DNA of 64,000 nt, from NCBI RefSeq assembly GCF_009733845.1, contig NZ_WNXZ01000003.1, positions 434,001 to 498,000 of the forward strand, given 5' to 3'. This DNA is from Pseudactinotalea terrae. Its GTDB lineage: Bacteria; Actinomycetota; Actinomycetes; Actinomycetales; Beutenbergiaceae. Numbering within the stretch: position 1 is the first letter of the stretch; each line of letters opens with the position of its first letter. The notes below the pieces were generated by a model that saw only the letters and a list, made by a program, of their open reading frames with translations, had not been told where the DNA came from and ran no database searches. The translations under genes were made by a program, and so were the position numbers. Of this stretch, positions 15,514 to 25,706 are shown one piece after another.

Positions 15514-18500
15514 ATGTCGCTCGCTCGCCCGACTTCCGCCGCGTCCAGCGGTGCCCTTCCTCCCGAGGTGATCTGTATCTCTGCCGAACGACGCCCGGCC
15601 GCTGGCCGCCGCGGCGCCCTGCTGCCCACGCTCTTCATCGTGGGCGGCATCGTCGTGCTGTTCTTCATCTTCGCCAGGTTCTGGACCGAGTGGCTCTGGT
15701 TCTCCCAGGTCGGTTTCACCGAGGTGCTGCGCACCCAGTGGCTGAGCCGCGCCGCGCTCTTCCTCGTGGGTGGCGTCCTCATGGGGGCAGCGATCTGGGT
15801 GAACCTGCGGCTGGCGTACAAGCATCGGCCGATGTATGTGCCGACGACGACGCAGCAGCGCGATCTCGACCGTTACCGCGAGGCGTTCGAGCCGTTGCGT
15901 CGGGTCGTGTTCATCGCCGGTCCGCTGGTGGCGGGCTTCTTCGCCGGCTCGGCAGCGAGCACCCAGTGGCAGCCGATGCTGCTGGCGCTCAACGGCCAGC
16001 CGTTCGGCGTCGACGACCCGATCTTCGGGATCGACGTCTCGTTCTACACCTTCACGTTGCCGTTCCTGCGCTTCGTCGTCTCGTTCGCGATGACGGTGAC
16101 GTTCTTCTCCGCCGCCGTCGCGCTGTTCACCCACTACCTCTACGGCGGCCTGCAGGTCTCCGGCCCTGGGGACCGGATCTCGCGTGCCGCGCGCATCCAT
16201 CTCGCGGTGCTGGCCGGGGTGTTCGTGCTGCTCATCGCGGCCAACTACTGGATGGACCGTTACTCGCTGCTGTCGAAGCTGGGCGAGGCCGACGGCTGGG
16301 ACGGCGCGTTCTACACCGACGTCAACGCGGTCATCCCGGCGCGCGCGATCCTCGCCATCATCGGTGTGCTGGTCGCGGTGCTGTTCTTCTACACCGGTGC
16401 CCGCGGCACGTGGCGGCTGCCGGCGATCGGCGTGTCGTTGATGATCGTCTCGGGTGTGCTCGCCGCCGGGATCTACCCCGCCGTGATTCAGGGCGTGCGG
16501 GTCAACCCGAACGAGCAGGCGCTGGAGGAGGAGTACCTGCAGCACAACATCGACTTCACCCGGATGGCGTACGGCCTCGACGAGGTCGAGGTGGAGCCCT
16601 ACTCGGCGGAGATCGAGGCCGAGGCGGGTCAGCTCCGCGAGGATGCGGAGTCCACCGCCTCGATCCGGTTGCTCGATCCCTCGATCGTCTCACCCACCTT
16701 CCGGCAGCTGCAGCAGAACCGCGCCTACTACACGTTCCCCGACCAGCTCTCGGTCGACCGGTACGAGATCGACGGCAGCCTGCAGGACACCGTGATCGCG
16801 GTTCGCGAGCTCAACATGACCCAGGTCGACAACAACTGGGTCAACCGGCATACCGTGTACACGCACGGCTACGGTGTCGTGGCGGCGTACGGCAACCGGC
16901 TCAACCCCGATGGCCGCCCGGCGTTCTTCCAGTCCGGTATCCCCACGACCGGTGCGCTCGGGGACTACGAGCCGCGCATCTACTTCAGCCCGAACTCGCC
17001 GGAGTACTCGATCGTGGGCGCACCCGAGGGCTCGACCCCGTGGGAGCTCGACTACCCGGACGACACCGCCGCCAACGGCCAGCAGAACTACACCTACCAG
17101 GGCGAGGGTGGTCCCTCGGTGGGCAACCTGTGGAACCAGCTGCTGTTCGCGGCACGGTTCGGCAGCGAGCAGATCCTGTTCTCCGACCGGGTGACCTCGG
17201 AGTCCCAGATCATGTTCCACCGGGACCCGGCTGAGCGCGTGGCTCAGGTCGCGCCGTACCTGACGCTCGAGAGCAAGTCCTACCCCGCCGTCGTCGACAC
17301 CGATGGTGACGGCGTGCGTGAGGTCGTCTGGGTCGTCGACGCCTACACGACCTCCAACGCCTACCCCTACTCCGAGCACGAGACCTTCGCGTCGGCGACG
17401 TCGGACACCTTCACCGACGCCGACTCCTCGCAGTTCGAGATCCCGGACAAGATCAACTACATCCGGAACTCGGTCAAGGCCATCGTGGACGCCTACACGG
17501 GCGAGGTGACGCTGTACGCGTGGGACACCGAGGACCCGGTGCTGCAGACCTGGCAGGAGATCTTCGGCAACTCGTTCACGCCGATGTCGGAGATCAGCGG
17601 TGACCTGATGGGCCACCTCCGCTACCCGGAGGACATGTTCAAGGTGCAGCGCGAGCTGCTCACCCGCTACCACGTGACGGACGCCTCGACCTTCTACAGC
17701 CGCGGTGACTTCTGGACCGTCCCGAACGACCCGGTGGCGGGTAGCGAGGTCGCCCAGCCCCCGTACTACCTCACGCTGCAGATGCCGGGGCAGGATGTGC
17801 CGTCCTTCTCGCTCAGCACGAGCTTCATCATCAGCGGGCGAGAGGTGCTGACCGGGTTCCTGGCCGTCAACTCCGAGACCGGCAGCCAGGACGGAGCCGT
17901 GGACGAGGACTACGGCACGCTCAGGCTGCTGGAGCTGCCACGTGACCTCACGGTGCCCGGACCGGGTCAGGTGCAGAACAACTTCGACTCCAACGCCGAG
18001 GTGGCCGAGCAGCTGAACATCATCGCCCAGGGTGGTTCCCGGGTACAGCTGGGCAACCTGCTCACGCTTCCGGTCGGCGGCGGTGTGCTGTACGTGCAGC
18101 CGGTCTACGTGTCGTCAGCGGGCGACACCTCGCTGCCGCTGCTGCGGCGCGTGCTGGTCGCTTTCGGCGACTCGGTCGGCTACGCCGCGACCTTGGACGA
18201 GGCCCTCAACCAGGTCTTCGGTGGTGACTCCGGAGCCGAGGCCGGCGACGCCGACGTCGATCCTCAGGACCCGACCGATCCCGGGGACGGCGGCACCGAG
18301 CCCGACGCGGACGCCCAGCAGCGCCTGAGCGACGCGCTCGCGGACGCCGCGCAGGCACTGGCCGACTCCGAGGCGGCGCTCGCCGAGGGCGACTGGGCCG
18401 GCTACGGCGAGGCGCAGGAGCGGCTGCAGGCGGCCCTCGAGGCGGCGATCGCTGCCGAGGAGGAGATCGCTGGTGGCACGGCCGAGGGTGCGACCGACGA

Positions 18501-18576
18501 CGGCGCCACGGACGGCGCGACGGACGGCGCGACCGACGAGGCGACCGACGGTGCTACCGAGGAAGCGACCGGCTGA
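15514..18576 (+). CDS. UPF0182 family integral membrane protein
   Basis: A 1020-residue protein. About seven hydrophobic helices lie in the first 320 residues (for example LFIVGGIVVLFFIFARF and VFVLLIAANYWM), followed by a large extracytoplasmic domain. UPF0182 is common in actinobacteria and cyanobacteria and has no established biochemical role. The C terminus is unusual: an Ala/Asp/Glu-rich helix-like segment and then tandem repeats of GATD (about residues 990-1018), encoded by short GC-rich DNA repeats that may vary in number. ATG 15514 was chosen because the hydrophobic N-terminal region follows directly. A hairpin at 18588-18617 may end the transcript. Confidence 0.88.
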   Translation: MSLARPTSAASSGALPPEVICISAERRPAAGRRGALLPTLFIVGGIVVLFFIFARFWTEWLWFSQVGFTEVLRTQWLSRAALFLVGGVLMGAAIWVNLRLAYKHRPMYVPTTTQQRDLDRYREAFEPLRRVVFIAGPLVAGFFAGSAASTQWQPMLLALNGQPFGVDDPIFGIDVSFYTFTLPFLRFVVSFAMTVTFFSAAVALFTHYLYGGLQVSGPGDRISRAARIHLAVLAGVFVLLIAANYWMDRYSLLSKLGEADGWDGAFYTDVNAVIPARAILAIIGVLVAVLFFYTGARGTWRLPAIGVSLMIVSGVLAAGIYPAVIQGVRVNPNEQALEEEYLQHNIDFTRMAYGLDEVEVEPYSAEIEAEAGQLREDAESTASIRLLDPSIVSPTFRQLQQNRAYYTFPDQLSVDRYEIDGSLQDTVIAVRELNMTQVDNNWVNRHTVYTHGYGVVAAYGNRLNPDGRPAFFQSGIPTTGALGDYEPRIYFSPNSPEYSIVGAPEGSTPWELDYPDDTAANGQQNYTYQGEGGPSVGNLWNQLLFAARFGSEQILFSDRVTSESQIMFHRDPAERVAQVAPYLTLESKSYPAVVDTDGDGVREVVWVVDAYTTSNAYPYSEHETFASATSDTFTDADSSQFEIPDKINYIRNSVKAIVDAYTGEVTLYAWDTEDPVLQTWQEIFGNSFTPMSEISGDLMGHLRYPEDMFKVQRELLTRYHVTDASTFYSRGDFWTVPNDPVAGSEVAQPPYYLTLQMPGQDVPSFSLSTSFIISGREVLTGFLAVNSETGSQDGAVDEDYGTLRLLELPRDLTVPGPGQVQNNFDSNAEVAEQLNIIAQGGSRVQLGNLLTLPVGGGVLYVQPVYVSSAGDTSLPLLRRVLVAFGDSVGYAATLDEALNQVFGGDSGAEAGDADVDPQDPTDPGDGGTEPDADAQQRLSDALADAAQALADSEAALAEGDWAGYGEAQERLQAALEAAIAAEEEIAGGTAEGATDDGATDGATDGATDEATDGATEEATG

Positions 18577-18587
18577 TCGGGATCGAC

Positions 18588-18617
18588 GGCGCGGGTGTGA
18601 TCTCCCGCACCCGCGCC
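18588..18617 (+). terminator. GC-rich hairpin after UPF0182 gene
   Basis: GGCGCGGGTG and its complement CACCCGCGCC flank a 10-nt loop just after the stop codon. No T-run follows, so termination may be partial or Rho-assisted. Confidence 0.45.
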
Positions 18618-18626
18618 GCCCTCAAT

Positions 18627-18655
18627 TTGCTCTGGTCCATGCCGCCACGTACAGT
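18627..18655 (+). promoter_or_regulatory. Initiator tRNA promoter
   Basis: TTGCTC (18627-18632) and TACAGT (18650-18655) are exactly 17 bp apart and the -10 ends 11 nt before the first base of the tRNA, matching a vegetative sigma-A promoter. Confidence 0.7.
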
Positions 18656-18666
18656 AGAAGCACCGA

Positions 18667-18740
18667 CGCGGGGTGGAGCAGTTCGGTAGCTCGCCGGGCT
18701 CATAACCCGGAGGTCGCGGGTTCAAATCCCGCCCCCGCCA
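18667..18740 (+). tRNA. Initiator tRNA-fMet (CAT anticodon)
   Basis: A 74-nt cloverleaf starting CGCGGGGTGGAGCAG. The anticodon loop is CTCATAA, closed by three G-C pairs (GGG/CCC) that are diagnostic of initiators; the T-arm is GCGGG-TTCAAAT-CCCGC. The acceptor stem ends CCCCGCC-A, leaving position 1 (C) unpaired with 72 (C), another initiator trait. The 3' CCA is not encoded. Nearly identical in its first 18 bases to the E. coli initiator. Confidence 0.95.
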
Positions 18741-18761
18741 CGAAACGCGAAACCGCCAGAC
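18727..18761 (+). repeat. Direct repeat copy 1: tRNA-fMet 3' end plus terminator arm
   Basis: This 35-bp segment covers the last 14 bases of the tRNA, its 3' flank and the left arm of the terminator. An identical 35-bp copy starts 121 bp downstream. Duplicated tRNA 3' ends often mark old integration or excision events. Confidence 0.85.
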
Positions 18762-18778
18762 GAAGTCTGGCGGTTTTT
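18751..18778 (+). terminator. Intrinsic terminator of initiator tRNA
   Basis: AACCGCCAGAC and GTCTGGCGGTT form an 11-bp stem with a 3-nt loop, followed immediately by a T-run. Confidence 0.9.
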
Positions 18779-18847
18779 GCGTTCGTGGGGGGCGTGATGC
18801 TGGGAGGCGGAGCGCCCAGCGAGGGACGAGCTGGTCGTGACGACGGC

Positions 18848-18882
18848 TCCCGCCCCCGCCACGAAACGCGAAACCGCCAGAC
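18848..18882 (+). repeat. Direct repeat copy 2: tRNA-fMet 3' end remnant
   Basis: Identical over 35 bp to 18727-18761. It holds the tRNA acceptor 3' strand (CCCGCCCCCGCCA) and the flank but no 5' half of a tRNA. It leads into a second copy of the terminator. Confidence 0.85.
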
Positions 18883-18903
18883 AGTATCTGTCTGGCGGTT
18901 TTT
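18871..18903 (+). terminator. Second copy of the tRNA terminator
   Basis: AAACCGCCAGACA and TGTCTGGCGGTTTTT form a stem around a 5-nt loop. It is a close variant of the first terminator with a longer loop, so not just a copy error. Confidence 0.85.
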
Positions 18904-18925
18904 GCGTTTCCGCCGGAAGCATCAG

Positions 18926-18950
18926 CGGCCCGGCCCGGCCCGGCCCGGCC
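18926..18950. repeat. Pentanucleotide repeat (CGGCC)x5
   Basis: Five perfect tandem copies of CGGCC in the non-coding gap after the duplicated terminator. The rest of the gap up to 19042 (about 90 bp) includes GCCGAGGGCGAG twice and no gene. Confidence 0.9.
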
Positions 18951-19042
18951 CCCGTCCCGCCGAGGGCGAGCCTCGACGCCGAGGGCGAGTCGTGCACCAC
19001 ACGCCCTCGACGTTTGCGCTCGCCTTCGACGCTGGCTGGCGT

Positions 19043-20281
19043 TCAGAGGACCAGCCGGTCGAGGTAGGCGTTGCGGAAAACACCGTCGGGGTCGACGCGG
19101 GCCGCGAGGGTGCGGAAGTCGCCGATCCTGGAGAACACCTGCTCGAGACCAGCGCGGTCCATCGCGAACCACTTGCCCCAGTGCGGTCGGGCGTCGAAGG
19201 GGGCGAGCACCCGCTCCACCGCGGGCAGCACCGCATCGACCGCGGCCGGGTCGCGCTCCCAGGTGAAGTGGAAGCCGACCGTGTCGCGCTCATAGGCGGC
19301 CGAGAGCCAGAGGTCGTCGGCAGCCATGGTGCGGATCTCGCACACCTGCAGGATCCCGGTCAGCTGCTCGCGGATTCCGCGGAGCGCCTCGATCGCCTCG
19401 ACGGCGTGCTGGCGGTCCAGCAGGTACTCGCTCTGGATCTCCGTGCCGTTGCTCGGTGTGAAGCCCATGCGGAAGTGGGGGAGGCGGTCGTACCAGGGAC
19501 CCATGGCACCGAGCTGTCGGGTCGCGTTGATCGCGTCGATGCCGAGGATCGGGTGCTGGTGGTCGGTGGCGGGCGCGCCGCCGTACAGCTCGGTGGGCGC
19601 CACGTCGTCGCGGCTCTTGAGCCAGATCTGGTCGACGGCGTCCTCCGCCCACCTGGTGAAGATGCTCACGCTGTGCGCGGCTGCGGTGATCTCGTCGAAC
19701 CGGCTGGTGACCGTGGCCCAGGTGACCTCGTTGATGACGTCCTGACGCACCTGGAACGTGGGCTCGACCGCGAGTCGCAGCCGCGTCACGATGCCCAGCG
19801 CACCCAGCCCCACGACCGAGCCGGGGAAGTCGTCATCGCCTCGTTCGACCCAGCGCAGCTCGCCGTCCGCGCCGATCATCTCGACGCCCCTGACCATCGC
19901 CGCCAGGTTAGGGGTGGCGTCACCCGAGCCGTGCGTCGCGGTCGCGACCGCGCCGGCGATCGAGATGTGCGGCAGCGAGGCGAGCGCAGGCATCGCGAAC
20001 CCGGCGCTGTCGAGCTGTTCGGCCACGGCGCCGTATGTCAGGGAGCCGTTGACCGTCGCTGTGCCGGTCTCGGCGTCGACCTCGAGCGGCAGCGGCACCT
20101 CACGCAGGCTGATCAGGTCGCCGGGGGAGTCCGCGAGATCGTTGAAGGAGTGACGCGAACCGAGCGCGCGGATCCGGGTCGCATCGGCGACGATCTGCTG
20201 CGCCTGCTCGAGAGCGCTCGGGAGGTGGAGCCGGCCCGCGCCGAAGGTGTACGTCCCCGCCCAGGTGGTCCCGATCGTCAT
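19043..20281 (-). CDS. FAD-dependent alditol oxidase
   Basis: A 412-residue vanillyl-alcohol-oxidase-type flavoprotein. The N-terminal FAD domain shows VLGSRHSFN-like IRALGSRHSFNDLA (the His is the usual covalent FAD site) and LPHISIAGAVATATHGSG. The C-terminal substrate domain contains RPHWGKWF and EIRTMAADDLWLS. Length and motifs match Streptomyces AldO closely, which oxidises xylitol, sorbitol and other alditols to aldoses with production of hydrogen peroxide. ATG at 20281 (MTIGTTWAG) was chosen from the alignment to the family start; earlier in-frame codons are not conserved in character. No sugar transporter is next to it. Confidence 0.83.
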   Translation of the reverse strand: MTIGTTWAGTYTFGAGRLHLPSALEQAQQIVADATRIRALGSRHSFNDLADSPGDLISLREVPLPLEVDAETGTATVNGSLTYGAVAEQLDSAGFAMPALASLPHISIAGAVATATHGSGDATPNLAAMVRGVEMIGADGELRWVERGDDDFPGSVVGLGALGIVTRLRLAVEPTFQVRQDVINEVTWATVTSRFDEITAAAHSVSIFTRWAEDAVDQIWLKSRDDVAPTELYGGAPATDHQHPILGIDAINATRQLGAMGPWYDRLPHFRMGFTPSNGTEIQSEYLLDRQHAVEAIEALRGIREQLTGILQVCEIRTMAADDLWLSAAYERDTVGFHFTWERDPAAVDAVLPAVERVLAPFDARPHWGKWFAMDRAGLEQVFSRIGDFRTLAARVDPDGVFRNAYLDRLVL

Positions 20282-20380
20282 GGCCCTATCCATCCAGACC
20301 GGTGCCCTCGCGCGCAAGTGCGCGCCTCGGATCACCAGGGGACTGCCTATCAGCGATCGCCATCGCCTGAGGCGGGGATC

Positions 20381-20923
20381 TCATTGGGTGTTCCGGACCA
20401 CCCACCGCGCACCTGCGAAGACGGCGACCGCGATGCCCGCGACCGCGAGCACGGCGAACCAGCTGAAGGTCGGGAACCCTGCCATGGCCGCGAAGCTGAG
20501 CGCCACCATCGCCTGCGTGAGCAGCTGGAGCACCGCGAACGCCCCGAGCGCGCGCAGCACCAGCGCCAGCTCCACCCGCCCGGTCGGGGGCAGCGGCGCC
20601 GTCAGCCGTGCCAGCACCGCGACGAGGTGAAGCACGAGCACGAACACCGCGCACGTGAGCAGGTCGGGTGGCTGGCCCCAGACCCACGCCGCGCCGATCG
20701 CCACCAGCCCGGCCACCACGCCCGGGTGCGGCAGGATCATGATCGCCACGGCCGCGAGCACCGGCACCACGACGTCGTCGACCACCGGCATCAGACCGAG
20801 CACGATCACCGCGGCCGAGATGCCTCGCAGCAGCCAGGCCGGGACGCTGCGCTCCAGCTCGATCGCGACCGGTGGCCGCGGCCGGCGCCGGGGTCCGCTC
20901 TCGAACAGGCTCCCGAGGTTCAT
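20381..20923 (-). CDS. Small integral membrane protein ending the MoxR operon
   Basis: A 180-residue protein with about five hydrophobic helices, for example SAAVIVLGLMPVVDDVVVPVL and ALGAFAVLQLLTQAMVAL, and a basic N-terminal tail. No family recognised. Its ATG overlaps the stop of the DUF58 gene (ATGA), so it is translated with the MoxR/DUF58 module and probably works with it in the membrane. Confidence 0.7.
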   Translation of the reverse strand: MNLGSLFESGPRRRPRPPVAIELERSVPAWLLRGISAAVIVLGLMPVVDDVVVPVLAAVAIMILPHPGVVAGLVAIGAAWVWGQPPDLLTCAVFVLVLHLVAVLARLTAPLPPTGRVELALVLRALGAFAVLQLLTQAMVALSFAAMAGFPTFSWFAVLAVAGIAVAVFAGARWVVRNTQ

Positions 20924-22199
20924 CGCGCACCCCCGCGCTGGCGGGTGCGGGCCAGCGCGTGCAGCTCGACGGCGGTGCTCGTCGACCAGTCGACCAGCTC
21001 GACGCCCGTGCGCCGGAGGGCGCGCAGCCGCTGCCGGCGCGCCAGCAGCAGCAGCCGGAGCGCCGTCTCCTGAAAGCCGTTGAGGAAGGCGGTGCTGACG
21101 CGGGGCAGGGTGTCGACGGCGATCACCCGGTGCCCGTACGAACGCCACTGCCGCGCGATCCGGGCCGCCTCGTCGTCGAGGAACGTCGAGCAGAGCACCA
21201 CGAGCGCACCCGAGGGGAGCTGCGGTGGGCGGTGCCGCTTGTCCGGCCAGCCCTCCGGCGCGACCCGGACCAGGCGCTGCTGGATCCGCTCCCACTGGTG
21301 CCGGCCCGCAGCGGGTGCCACCGGGCGTCGTCGTCGGCCGAGGTCGTCGAGTCCCACGCGGTCGCCCAGGTCGAGGTACGCACGCGAGATCGCCGCTGCT
21401 GCCTCGCGTGCGATGTCGAGCGAGGTGGTCTCGTCCATCCGGACGTCGACGCCACCCGCCCACGCGGACACGTCTTCGCCCACGTCGTCGCGCGAGTCGA
21501 CGACGATCATGACGGTGGCGTCGGCGGTCGCGAACGTGCGGCGTGCGTAGAGGGTGCCGAGGCGACCGGTGCTGGTGTCGATGGCCCGCCGCGCACTCAC
21601 TCGCCAGTCGATCCGCCGGAGCCGGTCACCCGGTGCGAACTCGTGCACGTCGTGGGTCTCGTACCCCTCGCCCACGCGCCGGGACGTGTGGGTGCCGGTC
21701 AACCCGGGCAGCCGGAACGGCAGCGGCATGTCCTTGAGCGGGCGCGCCACCGGGTGCACCGCGACCGGCATCGGCCCGGCTTTCGCGGGCGCCGACAGCA
21801 GCATCGCGCCGAAGGACTCAGCCATCCAGTCGACCCGGAACATGTCGTGGACGCCGGTCCGCGACGTCTCGAGCGAGAGCGGGATCGTCCGCTCCTTCCC
21901 GGCCGCGACGAGCGCCTCCTTCGGCCGGTACCCCTGCGTGGAGACGCGCAGCAGCACCGCCTCGACACCGCGACTGGTCGCGAGCACCGCCTCCGCCCGG
22001 ACCTTGCCGGTCTCGCTGTGCTCGGAGGTCGCCCGCACCTCGAGATCTCCCGGTCGCCGGGGTCGGGTCAGCCCCGCCCACAGCACCATGAGCAGGAACG
22101 GCACCGAGAGCACCGCCACGTCGGGGCGGCCACCGGCGACGCCGATGGCGAGCACCACCACCGCGACCAGCGCGGTGGCGGTGGCACCCGACGTGAGGA

Positions 22200-22203
<4 letters not shown>
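20920..22203 (-). CDS. DUF58 domain protein
   Basis: A 427-residue protein. Two N-terminal membrane helices (about residues 5-45) precede a beta-rich stretch and the DUF58 core, with FAPGDRLRRIDWRVSAR as the conserved signature. A von-Willebrand-A-like segment follows (VMIVVDSRDDVG with a DxS-like metal site). DUF58 proteins are standard partners of MoxR AAA+ ATPases. The GTG start overlaps the moxR stop (GTGA), which fixes the start. Confidence 0.85.
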
Positions 22204-23173
<970 letters not shown>

Positions 23174-23177
<4 letters not shown>

Positions 23178-23638
23178 AGGGATTTCTCCAGGTTCTCGAG
23201 CGCGTGCACAGCGGTCCGGACAGCCTTGACGGGCGGTGGTGGGGAGTCGGGGTCGACGACGAAGGCGGTGAGCGGGTCACCGAGCAGCTCGGCCGCGCGT
23301 GCCCGGCCGGTCGGTGTGTCGACATCGATCCCCGCCTCGGCGAGCCCGTCGCGGCACAGGTGCCGCAGCTGGCGCGCCGCCTGGGGCGTGACCCCCTCGT
23401 TGCCGTAGAGCGCCCAGGAGAGCGAGGCAACCTCGGTCCTGGCGCCGTCGCGCCTGTCGAACGGAAGCCGGGGGAGGGAGACGCGCTGCCCAACGCCCAG
23501 GTGGATCACCACGAGCACGCCGATCAGCCACAGCAGCCCGCCGAGCAGCGCGTGCGGCAGGTCGGAGCCGATCAGCGCGAGGATCCCCACGATCCCGACG
23601 CCGGTGCCCGCGACCGCCCACCACCGGCCGCGCGTCAC
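23174..23638 (-). CDS. Small membrane protein of the MoxR-DUF58-DUF4129 module
   Basis: A 154-residue protein with two adjacent N-terminal helices (WWAVAGTGVGIVGILALIG and ALLGGLLWLIGVLVVIHLG) and a soluble C-terminal domain of about 100 residues, no known motif. GTG 23638 overlaps the stop of the DUF4129 gene (GTGA), so a longer in-frame start is unlikely. Position suggests it is a membrane subunit of the same complex. Confidence 0.7.
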
Positions 23639-24387
23639 CGCGGCACCTGCACGGCCGCCCACGATGCCGCGATCCGTTCGAGTGCGACGTGGGCCTGCGT
23701 CGCGTCGTCACGGGTGATCTCGGCCTCGGAGAACCGGGAGCGGGTGTAGAGGCGTCGCAGCACCGCCACGGCGGCGTCGTCGGCCTCGGTGCGGGCGAGC
23801 ACGACCGCCGCGAACTCCGTAGGTGTCTGGGCGGGCCTGCGCGCCACACCCGCGTCGCCGGCTGCCTCCTCGAGCGCCATCCAGGCGCGCACGATCGCGT
23901 CGCGAGGGGGCCGCTCGGAGGCGAGCGCCTGCTGGGCGGCAGCGATGCCCTCCTGGATGGCGGGTGCGTCGACGAGCTCGTCGGCCCCGGGCGTGCCGAC
24001 CTCGCGGGGGTCGGGCGGCGGCACGGTTCCGCGGCGCAGCGCCAGCACCAACCGCACCAGCAGCAGGATGATCAGCACCCCGATCGCCGCCACCGTGGCG
24101 ATCACGAGCCACCTCACCCACGCGTTCTCGCCGGCCGGGGGAGCCCCGAGATCCTCACCCTCCGGCACGGTCTCCGGGGTCGGGAAGGTGGGGAAGAACG
24201 GCGTCATCTCCTCGCCGCCGGTCCCCGTGGACCCCAGCCCGGGATCGGGCCAGTTCCACGGCCCCGCCGCCGCGCCGGCGAGCAGCATGAGCACGATCGC
24301 GAGCACGGCGAGCGCCGCCACGGTGCCCACACGCGAAGGTGCGTGGCCCCGCTCGTCGGGATGGTCGCCGTCGGCCATGTCGGTCAC
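23635..24387 (-). CDS. DUF4129 domain-containing membrane protein
   Basis: A 250-residue protein with one hydrophobic helix near residue 25-45 and a second at about 95-115. The C-terminal region contains RAWMALEEAAGDAGVARRPAQTPTEFA, the DUF4129 signature (short helical domain with a conserved RPAxTPxEF core). Such proteins accompany MoxR and DUF58 genes across actinobacteria. The extracellular loop between helices is Pro/Thr/Glu-rich. An ATG three codons inside is an alternative start. Confidence 0.8.
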   Translation of the reverse strand: MTDMADGDHPDERGHAPSRVGTVAALAVLAIVLMLLAGAAAGPWNWPDPGLGSTGTGGEEMTPFFPTFPTPETVPEGEDLGAPPAGENAWVRWLVIATVAAIGVLIILLLVRLVLALRRGTVPPPDPREVGTPGADELVDAPAIQEGIAAAQQALASERPPRDAIVRAWMALEEAAGDAGVARRPAQTPTEFAAVVLARTEADDAAVAVLRRLYTRSRFSEAEITRDDATQAHVALERIAASWAAVQVPR

Positions 24388-24396
24388 GGGCTCCCG

Positions 24397-24888
24397 CTAG
24401 GGGAGCATCTCCCGGCGGTAGGTGAGCACCCGGAACCGCATGCCGTTGCTGGCCTCGATCCAGTCGCCCACCTGAGGATCGGACCACCCGGGCCCGATCT
24501 CCGGGGCGAAGGTGTCACCGTCGACCTCGATGTCGATCTCGCTCACCACGAGGACGTCCGCGACCGGCATCGCCTGGGCGTAGATCTCGCCACCCCCGCA
24601 GATCCAGGTGTCCGCGCCGTCGAGCAGGGCGAGGGCCTCGGCGAGCGAGTGGGCGATCTCGGCGCCGGGAGCTGCGTACCCGGGCTGGCGGGTGAGCACG
24701 ATGTTGCGTCGCCCCGGGAGCGGGCGGAACGACGGCGGCAGCGCCTCCCAGGAGGTGCGGCCGTGGATCACGGCATCGCTGCCGGTGGTGCGCTTGAAGT
24801 GCTGCATGTCCTCGCGCAGGCGCCACGGCAGATCGCCGTCGCGTCCGATGACGCCGTTGCGCGACTGCGCCCAGATCATGCCCAGCAC
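24397..24888 (-). CDS. folA: Dihydrofolate reductase
   Basis: A 163-residue DHFR. MIWAQSRNGVIGRDGDLPWRL is the N-terminal NADPH/folate loop; the catalytic acid is Asp27 in REDMQHFK; IVLTRQPGY and WICGGGEIYAQAMPVAD form the nucleotide-binding region. It reduces dihydrofolate to tetrahydrofolate, the step that recycles the product of ThyA, which is encoded 7 bp upstream. GTG 24888 was chosen over the ATG three codons on, since family members have about three residues before the conserved IWAQ strand. Confidence 0.95.
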   Translation of the reverse strand: MLGMIWAQSRNGVIGRDGDLPWRLREDMQHFKRTTGSDAVIHGRTSWEALPPSFRPLPGRRNIVLTRQPGYAAPGAEIAHSLAEALALLDGADTWICGGGEIYAQAMPVADVLVVSEIDIEVDGDTFAPEIGPGWSDPQVGDWIEASNGMRFRVLTYRREMLP

Positions 24889-24895
24889 GGTGCCG

Positions 24896-25705
24896 TCAGA
24901 CCGCGATCGGTGCCTTGATGGCGGGGTGGTGCACGTAGTCGACGACGCTGACGTCGTCGATCGTGTAGTCGAACAGGCTGTCGGCCTTGGCGAGCTCGAG
25001 CCGCGGGAACGGGTGGGGCGCGCGGCTGAGCTGTTCGCGGACCTGCTCGGTGTGGTTGTCGTAGACATGCACGTCGCCGCCTGTCCAGACGAAGTCGCCC
25101 ACCTCGAGCCCGACCTGCTGCGCGACCATGTGGGTGAGCAGCGAGTAGGACGCGATGTTGAACGGGACCCCGAGGAACAGGTCGGCGCTGCGCTGGTAGA
25201 GCTGGCAGGACAACCGGCCGTTCGCGACGTAGAACTGGAACAGGGCGTGGCACGGCTGCAGGGCCATCTCGTCGAGGTCGGCCACGTTCCAGGCCGAGAC
25301 GATGATGCGGCGCGAGTCCGGCTGCGTGCGCAGCTGCTCGAGCACCCTGCTGATCTGGTCGATGTGCCCGCCGTCGGGGGTGGGCCACGAGCGCCACTGG
25401 ACGCCGTACACCGGGCCCAGCTCGCCGTCGTCGTCGGCCCAGTCGTCCCAGATCCTGACCTTGTTCTCGCGCAGGTAGGCGATGTTGGAGTCGCCGCGCA
25501 GGAACCAGATCAGCTCGTGGACCACCGAGGGCACGTGCACGCGCTTGGTCGTGATCAGCGGGAACGCGGCGGACAGGTCGTAGCGCATCTGGTGCCCGAA
25601 GATCGAACGGGTGCCCGTGCCGGTCCGGTCCGACTTCGCCGCACCGGAGGAGAGCACGGTCCGCAGCAGATCCTCGTACTGCGTGTCGGGGCTCACGTCG
25701 CTCAC
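24896..25705 (-). CDS. thyA: Thymidylate synthase
   Basis: A 269-residue ThyA. The catalytic cysteine is C152 in [49 protein letters not shown] and [11 protein letters not shown] are the conserved folate and dUMP-binding blocks. It converts dUMP to dTMP using methylene-tetrahydrofolate and yields dihydrofolate, recycled by the downstream folA. The GTG start is immediately after the EcsC stop, in a continuous minus-strand operon. Confidence 0.97.
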   Translation of the reverse strand: MSDVSPDTQYEDLLRTVLSSGAAKSDRTGTGTRSIFGHQMRYDLSAAFPLITTKRVHVPSVVHELIWFLRGDSNIAYLRENKVRIWDDWADDDGELGPVYGVQWRSWPTPDGGHIDQISRVLEQLRTQPDSRRIIVSAWNVADLDEMALQPCHALFQFYVANGRLSCQLYQRSADLFLGVPFNIASYSLLTHMVAQQVGLEVGDFVWTGGDVHVYDNHTEQVREQLSRAPHPFPRLELAKADSLFDYTIDDVSVVDYVHHPAIKAPIAV

Positions 25706-25706
25706 C

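Noticed and set aside
18848-18903. A second tRNA gene after the initiator tRNA
   Set aside because: Only the 3' strand of the acceptor and the terminator are present; no D-arm, anticodon or 5' acceptor can be formed.
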